From contig CAWDNZ010000004.1 of NCBI GenBank assembly GCA_963803845.1, positions 1,798,001-1,862,000 on the forward strand: a stretch of 64,000 nt of DNA, read 5' to 3'. Position numbers and translations under genes: made by a program. Positions 7,577-16,611 of the stretch are shown here, in pieces; position 1 is the first letter of the stretch, and every line of letters begins with the position of its first letter. Under the pieces are notes generated by a model, which saw only the letters and a program-made list of their open reading frames with translations, searched no databases and was not told where the DNA came from. The stretch comes from JABDIY01 sp963803845. GTDB lineage: Bacteria > Actinomycetota > Acidimicrobiia > Acidimicrobiales > SZUA-35.

Positions 7577-8689
7577 ATGACAGCCGATGCGCGAACGGGG
7601 CCCGAAGTAGAACAAATTGGGTCTCCCCGTGCTGCGGTGCTGGCCATGCCGTCCTACAAGCCCGGCAAGGACGCCAAACAGTCCGAGGCCGAGCTGGGCA
7701 TCACCAATGCGATTAAGCTGGCTTCAAACGAGAATCCCCTGCCGCCTCTCCCGGAAGTTGTTGCGGCGATCAATGCCGTCATTGGTGGAGTGAACCGGTA
7801 CGCCGACCACCGGGCCATGGAACTTCGGGCCGTCCTGGCGGAATGGCAGGGAGTGGAGCTGAGCCATGTGACGGTGGGAAACGGTAGCTCGGCCATCCTC
7901 CACCGCTTGGCTGCCGCATACGTCGATGCCGGCGATGAGGTGGTGTACCCGTGGCGATCATTCGAGGTGTATCCCGTGTACACCAAGTTGCTCGATGGGA
8001 TTCCGGTCACCGTGCCGCTGGTGGAGGAGACCGCCGACCTCGCCGGCCTGGCGGCGGCGATCACCGACCGCACCAAACTCATCATGATCGCCAACCCCAA
8101 CAACCCCACTGGAACAGCGGTGTCAGCTGCGCAGTTGAACGAGTTCTGCTCGCAGGTTCCCCGCCGCGTGGTGGTGGTGATCGATGAGGCCTACTTCGAG
8201 TTCGTCGACCCGGCCCTCGGAAACACCATCACCGACGTGTTGCCCAACCACCCCAACGTGATCGTCACGCGAACCTTCTCCAAGGCTCAGGGGCTGGCTG
8301 GTCTGCGAGTTGGTTATGCGGTTGCCCATCCGCAGATCATTTCGGCAATCGATAAAACGCAGCTTCCGTTCGCCGTCAATGCGGCCGCGCAAGCAGGCGC
8401 AATCGCCGCGGTGAAGCACGCTGACAAGATCGCATTGCGAGTGCGGGAGATCGTAGAGGAGCGAACCCGGGTCCTCGTTGAGGTCCGTAGCTGGGGGGTC
8501 GAGGTTCCCGAGAGTCAGGCCAACTTCATCTATCTTCCGTTGGGGGAGAAAGCGAACGCCGTTTTCGCAGCGATGGAACGCGATGGTCTGGTCACTCGGC
8601 TCTTTGACCAATTGGGCGTCCGGATCACCATCAGCACGTCGGCCGAGAACACCCGAATGCTCCTCAGTCTGAAGAAGGCCTTGACGTAG
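7577..8689 (+). CDS. hisC: histidinol-phosphate aminotransferase
   Basis: PLP-dependent class I/II aminotransferase, 370 residues, the usual HisC length. It carries KLASNENPLPPLPEV at the N-terminus, NRYADH, the GNGSSAILHRL cofactor-phosphate loop, the NPNNPTGTA segment, DEAYFEF, and the Schiff-base lysine K236 in TFSKAQGLAGLRVGY. HisC converts imidazole-acetol phosphate to histidinol phosphate in histidine synthesis. Homologues in actinobacteria can also use aromatic amino acids, and with no other his gene nearby that alternative stays open. The ATG at 7577 is supported by a TACCCT box 7 nt upstream. Confidence 0.9.
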   Translation: MTADARTGPEVEQIGSPRAAVLAMPSYKPGKDAKQSEAELGITNAIKLASNENPLPPLPEVVAAINAVIGGVNRYADHRAMELRAVLAEWQGVELSHVTVGNGSSAILHRLAAAYVDAGDEVVYPWRSFEVYPVYTKLLDGIPVTVPLVEETADLAGLAAAITDRTKLIMIANPNNPTGTAVSAAQLNEFCSQVPRRVVVVIDEAYFEFVDPALGNTITDVLPNHPNVIVTRTFSKAQGLAGLRVGYAVAHPQIISAIDKTQLPFAVNAAAQAGAIAAVKHADKIALRVREIVEERTRVLVEVRSWGVEVPESQANFIYLPLGEKANAVFAAMERDGLVTRLFDQLGVRITISTSAENTRMLLSLKKALT

Positions 8690-8722
8690 AACGTTTGGCC
8701 GCTAGTTCAACGACCCGAGCAC

Positions 8723-9658
8723 TTACAGGACTTCTGTCCGAAATTCCAGAGAGGGCTTGGCTGGCAAACCTCCCGCAGCCCGGCAGCGGATCACCGGGAT
8801 CTCGCGGTTGACGGTGACGCGTACGCGGTCGGTGCGGCCATCGGAGCTGATTTCGATCACGTTGTCCGGGAGTTCACGAAAGGTCGGTCTGGATGAGGTC
8901 CAGTTGCGTTGTGCGAAGACGGCAGTTTCGGCAGCCTGAAACCGGGGGTTCGGGGCTGTCCAAGATCCCCGACACCACGGGGCCACCGCCGATGGTGGCT
9001 CCGTGCGGAACAGCGCCGTTGCCAGTTGGTCCGGCCCGACGTAGGCCCAGGTGCGGCCGTCAGGGAATGTGATGGCGGTTGGCGCAAATCGGTGTCCTCC
9101 GGTATGAGACAACCGGAAGACGGGAATACCGGCGAAGCGCTGATCGTCAGTGAGTTGGGCGACCAAGGCGCTTCCTTCGGTCCCGCAGCAGACGTCGTGG
9201 GTGCCCTGGGTGCACACCAGAATGGCCGTGTCGGTCACTTCGACAGCGTCGGGGATATCGATGGGACGCTGGTCGAGAAGAGCGGAAACGATCTGGGCGG
9301 GGGTGCGGGATTCCAGTGGAATCCACATTCCCTCCGCTCCGCTGGCGGTCTGGGTGAAGACGGTGACGCCAAGGCTCGTAGAGATGGCTGGCACCGAGGC
9401 GAAGACCCGCACCTCCTCTCCGTCGGCGTTGGACAGCTTGCCGGTCACCCCGGCGAGATGGGGGTGTTCGAATACTGGCTTTGGCCACGGCAGCGGAGTG
9501 TCAACGAGGATCACCATGACCGCGGAAACCCCGGTCCCGGCCGGGTTCACGCCCAGTGCGGCCGTGTGAACAGAGCACTTCACCGACTCCTCGGCCGGTG
9601 GCAGCAATTCCAACGCCGCAGCGGACAGCGGTACCAGGGGCTTCTTCTCCACCGTCAC
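8723..9658 (-). CDS. sucrase/ferredoxin-like family protein
   Basis: A 311-residue protein of the Suc_Fer-like (thioredoxin-like ferredoxin) family. The diagnostic parts are CTQGTHDVCCGTEGSALV near residues 150-167, whose cysteines would ligate a [2Fe-2S] cluster, and SHTGGHRFAPTAITFPDGRTW further on. The N-terminal third contains PWPKPVFEHP, also usual in the family. The physiological role of these proteins is not established; electron transfer is the likely theme. The start is GTG at 9658. It lies between hisC (convergent) and a cNMP-binding protein gene on the same strand, with gaps too large to call an operon. Confidence 0.85.
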   Translation of the reverse strand: MTVEKKPLVPLSAAALELLPPAEESVKCSVHTAALGVNPAGTGVSAVMVILVDTPLPWPKPVFEHPHLAGVTGKLSNADGEEVRVFASVPAISTSLGVTVFTQTASGAEGMWIPLESRTPAQIVSALLDQRPIDIPDAVEVTDTAILVCTQGTHDVCCGTEGSALVAQLTDDQRFAGIPVFRLSHTGGHRFAPTAITFPDGRTWAYVGPDQLATALFRTEPPSAVAPWCRGSWTAPNPRFQAAETAVFAQRNWTSSRPTFRELPDNVIEISSDGRTDRVRVTVNREIPVIRCRAAGGLPAKPSLEFRTEVL

Positions 9659-9696
9659 TGTGTACCCGAAAAGGCGTCTATCGGGAGACCGGGCGA

Positions 9697-10113
9697 CTAC
9701 CCGATGATGCTCGGTTCGAGCGCATGAAGCCGTTGGATGACGCTGATCAAGAGTTTCTTGGCGAGCTTGGGCTGGGAGTCGAGCAGTGAAGAGAACTCCC
9801 GGCGGCTCAATACTTCTGCTTGGACGACCGTGTCGGCGGTGACCGATGCGGTTCGATGGGCCCCGCTGAGAACGCTCAGTTCTCCCAGAACGTCGCCGGG
9901 GCCTACGGTTGTGATCACTCTGCCGCCGCGTCGAACAGTGGCCTGTCCCTCGAGGATGATGAACGCTTCGTGCCCGGCTTCACCCTGGGTGATGAATTCC
10001 TTGCCGGGGGGGATCTCGATTGCGGTCATGAGACGGCGGACGAACTTCAGATCGGCCTTCGAGAGCCCGGCAAACATGTCGAGGCTGGCGAGCTGTTCAT
10101 CTACGGTTTTCAT
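9697..10113 (-). CDS. cyclic nucleotide-binding domain protein
   Basis: A 138-residue protein consisting of one cNMP-binding beta-barrel: LASLDMFAGLSKADLKFV, FITQGEAGHEAFIILEGQATV, and the phosphate-binding cassette GDVLGELSVLSGAHRTASV. The cassette keeps the Gly-Glu pair, but the Arg that contacts the cyclic phosphate is displaced by His-Arg, so ligand binding is probable rather than certain. There is no helix-turn-helix, so it is not a CRP-type regulator. ATG 10113 is chosen because GGGAAG lies about 10 nt upstream and family homology begins there. Confidence 0.85.
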   Translation of the reverse strand: MKTVDEQLASLDMFAGLSKADLKFVRRLMTAIEIPPGKEFITQGEAGHEAFIILEGQATVRRGGRVITTVGPGDVLGELSVLSGAHRTASVTADTVVQAEVLSRREFSSLLDSQPKLAKKLLISVIQRLHALEPSIIG

Positions 10114-10165
10114 GACTGAATCTTCCCACACGCCCTCGCCTAATGCGAGGTGGGAGCCTGGCCTT

Positions 10166-10996
10166 TTAGACCTTGAGGCAATGGTTGGTGAGTTTGCCGA
10201 TTCCTTCGATCTCGGTTTCCAGAAGGTCGCCGTCGGCCAGGAACTCCTGGGGGTCTCGTCCAAAACCGACTCCACCGGGCGTGCCGGTTGCAATGATGTC
10301 GCCGGGAGCCAAGGTGATCACTTTGGATATCTCCGAGACCAGGTCCACCGCTCCGAACACGAGTTCACTGGTGTTGGACTGCTGCTTGGTTATCCCATTG
10401 ACCGAACACTGCACCGCCAGGCCGGACCCGTCGTCCAACTCGTCGGCGCCGGTGATCCAGGGACCAACCGGTGTGGCGTGCTCCCAGGTCTTGCCCAGCA
10501 AGAACTGACTGGTCCGTTTTTGCCAATCACGCATGGAAATGTCGTTCAAGACGGTGTAACCGGCGATGGCTTGGCGCGCTTCGCTCACGGAGGCATGACG
10601 CACCGAGCTTCCGATGACTATGGCCAGCTCAACCTCCCAATCCACCATGGCTGAGACCTCGGGAATTGGCAGGTGGATGCTGTCCGCCGCGCCGATCAAT
10701 GCCTCAGCAAATTTTGCGAAACACGTTGGGGCGGAGGGCGTGGCGTTGCCCATCTCGGCGATGTGATCGGCGTAGTTGAGGCCGACACAGATGATCTTCG
10801 ACGGGCGGGGCACCACCGGGGCGAACTCCGCCTGCGCCAGCGGAACCGATTCACCGGTGACCGCCTGGCCCAGCTTGGCGAACGACGCAGCTCGTAGCGC
10901 CTCACCAGCGTCGTTGTAGCTGAGGAGAAGCGCATCATCCCCCTCGATCAATGCGGCAGAAGTGCCGACGGCGGTGCGAAGCGTAGCCAGTTTCAT
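10166..10996 (-). CDS. fumarylacetoacetate hydrolase family protein
   Basis: A 276-residue protein with a short N-terminal domain followed by a FAH catalytic domain. Recognisable parts are PSKIICVGLNYADHIAEMG, DWEVELAIVIG (metal-binding Glu and Asp), GYTVLNDISMRDWQKR, GKTWEHATPVGPWI, and the C-terminal PGDIIATGTPGGVGFGR. Members act as acylpyruvate hydrolases, oxaloacetate decarboxylases or 2-hydroxyhepta-2,4-dienedioate isomerases, often in aromatic or keto-acid degradation; the substrate cannot be fixed here. The ATG at 10996 has a TACGGT box 8 nt upstream. Confidence 0.9.
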   Translation of the reverse strand: MKLATLRTAVGTSAALIEGDDALLLSYNDAGEALRAASFAKLGQAVTGESVPLAQAEFAPVVPRPSKIICVGLNYADHIAEMGNATPSAPTCFAKFAEALIGAADSIHLPIPEVSAMVDWEVELAIVIGSSVRHASVSEARQAIAGYTVLNDISMRDWQKRTSQFLLGKTWEHATPVGPWITGADELDDGSGLAVQCSVNGITKQQSNTSELVFGAVDLVSEISKVITLAPGDIIATGTPGGVGFGRDPQEFLADGDLLETEIEGIGKLTNHCLKV

Positions 10997-11004
10997 GCGT
11001 GTAG

Positions 11005-11010
11005 ACCGTA
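11005..11010 (-). promoter_or_regulatory. -10 box (TACGGT) of the FAH-family gene
   Basis: TACGGT on the minus strand ends 8 nt before ATG 10996, the same hexamer as in front of ddl. Confidence 0.45.
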
Positions 11011-11132
11011 GTCCCGGAATGCCCGAACTTCCGGGCTAGAAGCACCTCGCTGCTTCTGGTAGCAGATCACTGAACTGGGTCTTTTGAATTATGTTCAAGT
11101 CCGGATGGCCTATGCGTCGAAGGGCTTTGCCT

Positions 11133-12437
11133 ATGCCGTCTGAATTCCTTGACGTCGCCCACCTTCTCCGCCGTTCCGGCTTTGGGGGGAGGCGACCAGA
11201 AATCGAAGCCCTCACGGAGATGGAGTGGTCCGACATCGTGGACCTGATCCTCGACACATCACCGAACCCACCGGTCACCGAGGGTGTGCCCAATCTGAAC
11301 CCGGACACCACAACCTGGAGCGAGCGTTACATCGGGATGACCCACCATTGGTTTGAGCGAGCGCGCACCGTTCCCCGGCCAATCGAGGAGAAGATGGCAC
11401 TCTTCTGGCATGGGCTGCTGTGTAGCGGGCTGGACAAGGTCAACCAGCACTACCTCATGTTCGACCAGATCCAACTGTTCCGGACCGCTGGGCTCGGCGA
11501 CATCGTTGAGCTCTATCAGGCCATGGCGATCCAGCCGGCAATGATGCTCTACCTGGACAACAAGGACAACCGACGCGGCAGCCTCAACGAGAATTTCGCC
11601 CGGGAAGTCATGGAGCTCTTCACGCTCGGTCAAGGTCACTACACCGAAGACGACGTGGCGGCCGCGGCCCGAGCGTGGACCGGTCACGGTCTCACCAGCT
11701 ACGACACCTATCCCCGTAGCTATCAATTTCGGGCCGACCGTCACGACTCGGACACCAAGACCTTCATGGGGGTGACGGCCAACTGGGATGGTCCAGAGAT
11801 CCTGAATCACATCTTGCTCGGTCCGAAGCAGCGCGACGCGGCGCGGTTCATCTCTGCCAAGATGTGGAGCTTCTTCGCCTACCCGGACCCGGAGCAGGCG
11901 CTGATCGAAGACCTTGCAAGTGCGATGATCGACGGCGGCATGCGCGCTGACGCCGTTCTGCGTGCCATCTTCAACCGACCTGAATTTCGAAGCGAGAAAG
12001 CCCGAACCGGACTGGTGCGCAGCCCCATCGAGTTCACCGTGGCGGCGCTTCGGCATTCGAATTTGGCGAGCTCTGATATCGACCCTCAATGGTATGTAGG
12101 CGAGATGGGCCAGAGCATGTACGACCCTCCGAACGTTTCGGGATGGCGGCAGAACGGCTACTGGATTTCCAGCAGCGCAATGTGGGCCAAGGCTCGCTTT
12201 GCCAGCAACCTGCGGTGGCGGGCCTATGACAACGAGTTCCTGGCGGACTCTCCGGACTTGCCAACCGCGACAAGCGTGGATCGAGCGTTGGACACGTTCG
12301 GCGTCTTTGCTGCTTCTGCCCGCACCAAAGCGTCGCTGACCGACTTCGTCACAACCGAGCGGTCGACCTCGCGTTGGGCCGAGTCGTCCGGCCTCATTTT
12401 CCTGTCCCTGCTCACCCCGGAATTCCAACTGGCCTGA
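11133..12437 (+). CDS. DUF1800 domain protein
   Basis: A 434-residue protein matching DUF1800: the N-terminus DVAHLLRRSGFGGRRPEIEAL, the segment EEKMALFWHGLLCSG, the repeated family core NENFAREVMELFTLGQGHYTEDDVAAAARAWTG, the RHDSDTKTFMGVTANWDG part, and YDPPNVSGWRQNGYWISS near the end. Function is unknown in the literature I know. The gene is nearly always paired with a DUF1501 gene, as here. ATG 11133 is preferred (AAGGG about 9 nt upstream, homology begins there), but ATGs at 11091 and 11112 are possible. The stop shares its last base with the ATG of the next gene, so the two are translationally coupled. Confidence 0.85.
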   Translation: MPSEFLDVAHLLRRSGFGGRRPEIEALTEMEWSDIVDLILDTSPNPPVTEGVPNLNPDTTTWSERYIGMTHHWFERARTVPRPIEEKMALFWHGLLCSGLDKVNQHYLMFDQIQLFRTAGLGDIVELYQAMAIQPAMMLYLDNKDNRRGSLNENFAREVMELFTLGQGHYTEDDVAAAARAWTGHGLTSYDTYPRSYQFRADRHDSDTKTFMGVTANWDGPEILNHILLGPKQRDAARFISAKMWSFFAYPDPEQALIEDLASAMIDGGMRADAVLRAIFNRPEFRSEKARTGLVRSPIEFTVAALRHSNLASSDIDPQWYVGEMGQSMYDPPNVSGWRQNGYWISSSAMWAKARFASNLRWRAYDNEFLADSPDLPTATSVDRALDTFGVFAASARTKASLTDFVTTERSTSRWAESSGLIFLSLLTPEFQLA

Positions 12438-14200
12438 TGAGACACTCCGCCTCCGACCCTTCCGCTCTTCTCCCGTACCCGCAAGCAATCGATCCCGGCG
12501 ACCCGTCGCCAGCGGAGATCGTGGCCGCCCTGTCCCGGCCCGCACCCTCCGATGCCTCAAGCTTGAGCCGGCGCCGGTTCATTCAGGCGGCGGCGGCATC
12601 GGGGGCACTCGCCAGCATGCCCACCTGGTCAGTGCTCAACCGTTCCGATGTTGCCGGTGCCGCCGCCGGCGCATCGGTAGGGCCCGATGAGGGAATCGTG
12701 GTCATGATGACCATGGGCGGAGGCAATGATGGCCTCAACACGGTCATCCCGATCGGAGACGGCGCCTACTACGACAATCGACCCCGGTTGGCCATCTCGG
12801 CGGAAGAGTCGCTCCAGATCACCGCCGGCTACGGGCTGCACCCGAACCTCCCGTCGCTCAAGCAACGCTATGACATGGGGCAGGTGGCGGTGATCGAGGG
12901 CGTGGGGCAGCCGGTGGACGACCTCAGCCATTTCACATCGATGGCTCGTTGGATGAGCGGGCGCCTGAGCGGCGTGCCAACCACTGGTTGGATGGGCCGT
13001 CACCTCGACGGACTGTCCAACGACATTCCGATCCCCGGGGTAACCGTCGGGTCTTCGATCCCTCTGCTCATGCTCGGAAGCAAACCGCGAACCTCCGCGC
13101 TTCCAGAGAAGGTGTCCGGGCTGTTCTCGGTTCAGGAAGACCCGGTGGATCAACGTCAGTACCGCGCGATACGAGACTTTGCCGGCGACACCGGGCTGGG
13201 GACGTGGGGAAATGCGCTAGCCGGCGCCGGTTCCAACGCCCTTGACCTGGCCGGCCAACTCCGGCCTATTTATCCCGCCGACCCAGTTGGGGGCAAGGTG
13301 GCCCGCCAGATGGAAGTGATCGCCCGGTTGATCAATGCCGGGATTGGCATCCGGGTCTTCTCCGTGATCTGGGGCAGCTTCGATTCTCACAGCGGGCAGC
13401 CCGAGCAGCACGGTGATCGACTGGCCGAATTCGATGCCGGTCTCAACGTCTTCTATGAGACATTGAATCCGCAATGGGCTGATCGGGTCCTGGTCGTGAC
13501 CCAGTCCGAATTTGGCCGGCGTGCGATAGATCATGGGTCCGACGGCACCGACCACGGAGCGGCGGGAGCAATGCTGGCCATCGGCTCCAACGTAAAGGGT
13601 GGCTTCTATGGTCAAGCGCCGTCACTCACCAACCTGACCCGGCAGGACAACCTGATCCCCACCGTCGATTTCCGCCAGGTGCAGTCCACCGTCCTGAACG
13701 ATTGGTTGGCCGGGGATGCCGGCGAGATCTTCGGAGCGAATTTCGAATCTCTTGGGTTCCTGAAGGCCCCCGGGAGCGCACCCGGGGACGGCGGTGGTGG
13801 TGGGGGACCGATAGTGGTGAATCCCACCGAACGACGCAACTCCTTCGTTCGGCTGTACCTGGCGTACTTTCTCCGCTTTCCCGACACCAACGGCCTCAAC
13901 TATTGGCTGACCGTTGGCGACGGGACCATCCGACTGGGGGAGGCGTCGCTGTACTTTGCTAAGTCGACCGAATTCCAGCAGCGCTATGGCGCTGTGGACG
14001 ACGCAAGGTTTGTTGAGCTCATCTACAACAACGTGCTGAATCGGTCGCCCGATGAGGAAGGTTTCAACTACTGGCGCGAAGTGCTCAATGACGGCTACAG
14101 CCGCGGTGAAGTGATGATTTGGTTCTCCGAGTCCGCCGAGAATATTCGGGCCACCGCAAGTCGCGTAGCGGAGTACAACGCCCTCACGATGGGCAGCTGA
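12437..14200 (+). CDS. DUF1501 protein with C-terminal DUF4214 domain
   Basis: A 587-residue exported protein. Residues about 40-65 form a Tat-like signal, SRRRFIQAAAASGALASM. The DUF1501 part (sulfatase-like alkaline-phosphatase fold) shows MTMGGGNDGLNTVIPIG, the FTSMARWMSG region, GTWGNALAG, IWGSFDSHSGQPEQHGDRL, VVTQSEFGRRAIDHGSDGTDHGAAG and the C-terminal NDWLAGDAGEIFG. After a glycine-rich linker (PGDGGGGGGP) comes a DUF4214-type domain with two repeats: FLRFPDTNGLNYWL and VLNRSPDEEGFNYWREVL. DUF4214 is typical of S-layer or extracellular proteins, so surface display is likely. ATG overlaps the DUF1800 stop. Likely exported folded through Tat. Confidence 0.87.
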   Translation: MRHSASDPSALLPYPQAIDPGDPSPAEIVAALSRPAPSDASSLSRRRFIQAAAASGALASMPTWSVLNRSDVAGAAAGASVGPDEGIVVMMTMGGGNDGLNTVIPIGDGAYYDNRPRLAISAEESLQITAGYGLHPNLPSLKQRYDMGQVAVIEGVGQPVDDLSHFTSMARWMSGRLSGVPTTGWMGRHLDGLSNDIPIPGVTVGSSIPLLMLGSKPRTSALPEKVSGLFSVQEDPVDQRQYRAIRDFAGDTGLGTWGNALAGAGSNALDLAGQLRPIYPADPVGGKVARQMEVIARLINAGIGIRVFSVIWGSFDSHSGQPEQHGDRLAEFDAGLNVFYETLNPQWADRVLVVTQSEFGRRAIDHGSDGTDHGAAGAMLAIGSNVKGGFYGQAPSLTNLTRQDNLIPTVDFRQVQSTVLNDWLAGDAGEIFGANFESLGFLKAPGSAPGDGGGGGGPIVVNPTERRNSFVRLYLAYFLRFPDTNGLNYWLTVGDGTIRLGEASLYFAKSTEFQQRYGAVDDARFVELIYNNVLNRSPDEEGFNYWREVLNDGYSRGEVMIWFSESAENIRATASRVAEYNALTMGS

Positions 14201-14295
14201 GTCACCGCATTCACCATGGCGGGCCGGCGCAAGGCAAACTGAACTGGATCGGCGACAATCGAAGCCGCTGATGGTAGCCAAGGAGCCCCTGCACC

Positions 14296-16611
14296 GTGAC
14301 CGACATACAAGGATCAATTCTCGGGAACTCCGTTCTTCGCAAAGAGGATCCCACGTTGTTGTACGGGTCGGACCTGTACTTCGACGACATTCCGGTCGCC
14401 GACGTCGGCTATATCCATTTCGTGCGGTCGCCCTTCGCTCACGCCCGCATCGAGAGCATCGACACGAACTGGGCTGTGGCCACCCCCGGCGTCCGAGGCG
14501 TCTATACCGCCGAGAATCTTGAAATGAAGCCGTTCCTGGGGTACCACGCCTTCGATTCAGGATTCTCGCGGCCACCTCTGGCCAAAGACAAGGTTCGTTA
14601 CGTAGGCGACATCGTGGCCGCGATCGTGGCCGACTCCCGTGGGGTTGCGGTAGACGCGGCCGAACTCGTCGATGTTGACTACGACCCGCTCGATGCGGTG
14701 ACCGCCGGTGAGGCTGCGTTGGTCGAGGGTGCCCCGATCCTGTTTGATGAGGTTGGCTCAAACGTCTGCTATCGGGTGGCGGTGGGGGAGGACAGCGACC
14801 CGCTGGAGGGAGCGGAGCGAATCGTGGAGGGTCGGGTCGTTTCCCAGCGTCTTGCCGGCGTACCCATGGAACCGAACGGCTGCCTGGCATTGCCTGGCGA
14901 AAGCGGCCACCTGAGCGTCTGGATCCCGTCGCAGAACGCCATCGCTGTACGCAATGTGATAGCGCGCCAGCTAGATCTGGATCCGGCCAACCTGCGCGTT
15001 GCGGCGCCCGTCGTGGGCGGTGGATTCGGTTCAAAGGCCGGTACCTATACCGAGTTTCTCATCACGGCGAAGATCGCTCACGACACCGGCCGGCCCGTCA
15101 AATGGACGGAGCAGCGGAGTGAGAACATGGTGTCTATGGCCCAGGGCCGGGACATGGTGCTCAATGCGAAGCTTGGTCTCACCAATGACGGGTTGATCAC
15201 CGGGATCGATATCGATGTCGTGGCGGCTGCCGGCGCCTACCCGGCTGTGGGTGGTTATCTCACGGTGTTCACCAAGATGATGTGCCAAGGGGTATACAAC
15301 ATTCCGAAGCTTCGTTATGTGGCAACCTCAGCGGTCACCAACAACACCCACATCGCGGCATACCGGGGGGCCGGGCGACCCGAGGCTACGCAATTGCTGG
15401 AGCGAATCGTGGACATGGCCGCAGCGGATATGGGGATCGACCCGGTGGAGATTCGCCGTAAGAACTTCTTGACACCGGAGATGTTTCCTTTCCTCACGCA
15501 CGGCGGGTCAAACTACGACAACGGCGAATATGAACTCACGCTGGACCGGGCGTTGGAAGAAGCGGGTTATGAGCAACTGCGATCTCAGCAGGCCGCTCGC
15601 CGCGCCAGCGGCGACCGCAACCAATTGGGCATTGGCATCTGTACTTACGTAGAGGTCACGGCACCGGTGGGCCTACATGTGGAGTTCGGACGGGTAGAGG
15701 TGCTCGAGGATGGCTCTGCGGTGGCAAAGGTGGGTACGTCCTCTCACGGCCAGGGTCATGACACTGCGTTTTCCATGCTGGTAAGTGATGTTCTCGGGAT
15801 CCCAATGGAGCGTGTCACGCTGCACCAGTCTGACACCGATTTGGTGCCGCGCGGTGCGGGAACGATGGGCTCACGATCCCTTCAAGCCGGCGGCTCGGCC
15901 GTGTATGTAGCAAGCCAGAACGTGATGGAGAAAGCCAAACGATTGGCGGCTCACATGTTGGAAGCGGCCGAGACCGACATCGTCAAGTCGCCAGGAGGTC
16001 TGCAGGTCGCAGGCGTACCGACCTCCAGTATCGGCTGGGGTCAACTTGCCACCGCCGCCAAAGACCCGGCCAATCTGCCCGAGGGCATGGAGCCAGGGCT
16101 CAGCTTCGAGCACGACTTCGACGGACAGGACGCTACGTTCCCCTTCGGAACCCACGTTTCGGTGGTCGAGGTGGATACTGACACCGGTCGGGTCACGATG
16201 CTCCGCCACATCGCCGTGGATGACTGCGGTCGCATCCTGAACCCGATGATGGTCACCGGTCAACAGCACGGCGGGATTGCCCAGGGAATAGCACAGGCGC
16301 TCTTTGAGCAGGTGGCCTTCGATGAGGATGGCAACCCGATCACGGCCAACCTCATGGACTACGCCATTCCCTCGGCCGCCGAGTTGATCAACTTCGAAAC
16401 GTTCAACACCCAGACGCCAAGCCCCCGCAATCCACTAGGAGCGAAGGGCATCGGGGAGTCTGGCACCATCGGTTCTACCTCGGCTATTCACAATGCGGTG
16501 ATCGATGCGGTGAGCCACCTCGGAGTTCGCCACATCGACATGCCGCTCCTGCCACACACCGTCTGGTCAGCGATTCAAAACGCTCGCGGCGAGGGCATAC
16601 TCAGCCCATGA
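14296..16611 (+). CDS. CoxL-like (form II) molybdopterin hydroxylase large subunit
   Basis: A 771-residue member of the xanthine dehydrogenase / CO dehydrogenase large-subunit family, which holds the molybdenum cofactor and substrate site. The active-site loop reads AYRGAGR (residues 355-361), the form-II CoxL motif, not the AYxCSFR loop of true form-I CO dehydrogenase. The catalytic Glu is E721 in GAKGIGESGT. Other cofactor segments are GGGFGSKAGTYTE and GTSSHGQGHDTAF. No CoxM (FAD) or CoxS (2Fe-2S) gene lies beside it, which is unusual since these enzymes are normally three-subunit complexes. GTG 14296 follows an AAGGAG about 14 nt upstream. It overlaps the FKBP gene by 4 nt. Confidence 0.9.
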   Translation: MTDIQGSILGNSVLRKEDPTLLYGSDLYFDDIPVADVGYIHFVRSPFAHARIESIDTNWAVATPGVRGVYTAENLEMKPFLGYHAFDSGFSRPPLAKDKVRYVGDIVAAIVADSRGVAVDAAELVDVDYDPLDAVTAGEAALVEGAPILFDEVGSNVCYRVAVGEDSDPLEGAERIVEGRVVSQRLAGVPMEPNGCLALPGESGHLSVWIPSQNAIAVRNVIARQLDLDPANLRVAAPVVGGGFGSKAGTYTEFLITAKIAHDTGRPVKWTEQRSENMVSMAQGRDMVLNAKLGLTNDGLITGIDIDVVAAAGAYPAVGGYLTVFTKMMCQGVYNIPKLRYVATSAVTNNTHIAAYRGAGRPEATQLLERIVDMAAADMGIDPVEIRRKNFLTPEMFPFLTHGGSNYDNGEYELTLDRALEEAGYEQLRSQQAARRASGDRNQLGIGICTYVEVTAPVGLHVEFGRVEVLEDGSAVAKVGTSSHGQGHDTAFSMLVSDVLGIPMERVTLHQSDTDLVPRGAGTMGSRSLQAGGSAVYVASQNVMEKAKRLAAHMLEAAETDIVKSPGGLQVAGVPTSSIGWGQLATAAKDPANLPEGMEPGLSFEHDFDGQDATFPFGTHVSVVEVDTDTGRVTMLRHIAVDDCGRILNPMMVTGQQHGGIAQGIAQALFEQVAFDEDGNPITANLMDYAIPSAAELINFETFNTQTPSPRNPLGAKGIGESGTIGSTSAIHNAVIDAVSHLGVRHIDMPLLPHTVWSAIQNARGEGILSP

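Noticed and set aside
13622..15034. 470-codon minus-strand frame across the DUF1501 and CoxL genes
   Set aside because: It crosses two well-supported plus-strand genes, is very Arg/Pro-rich and matches no family.
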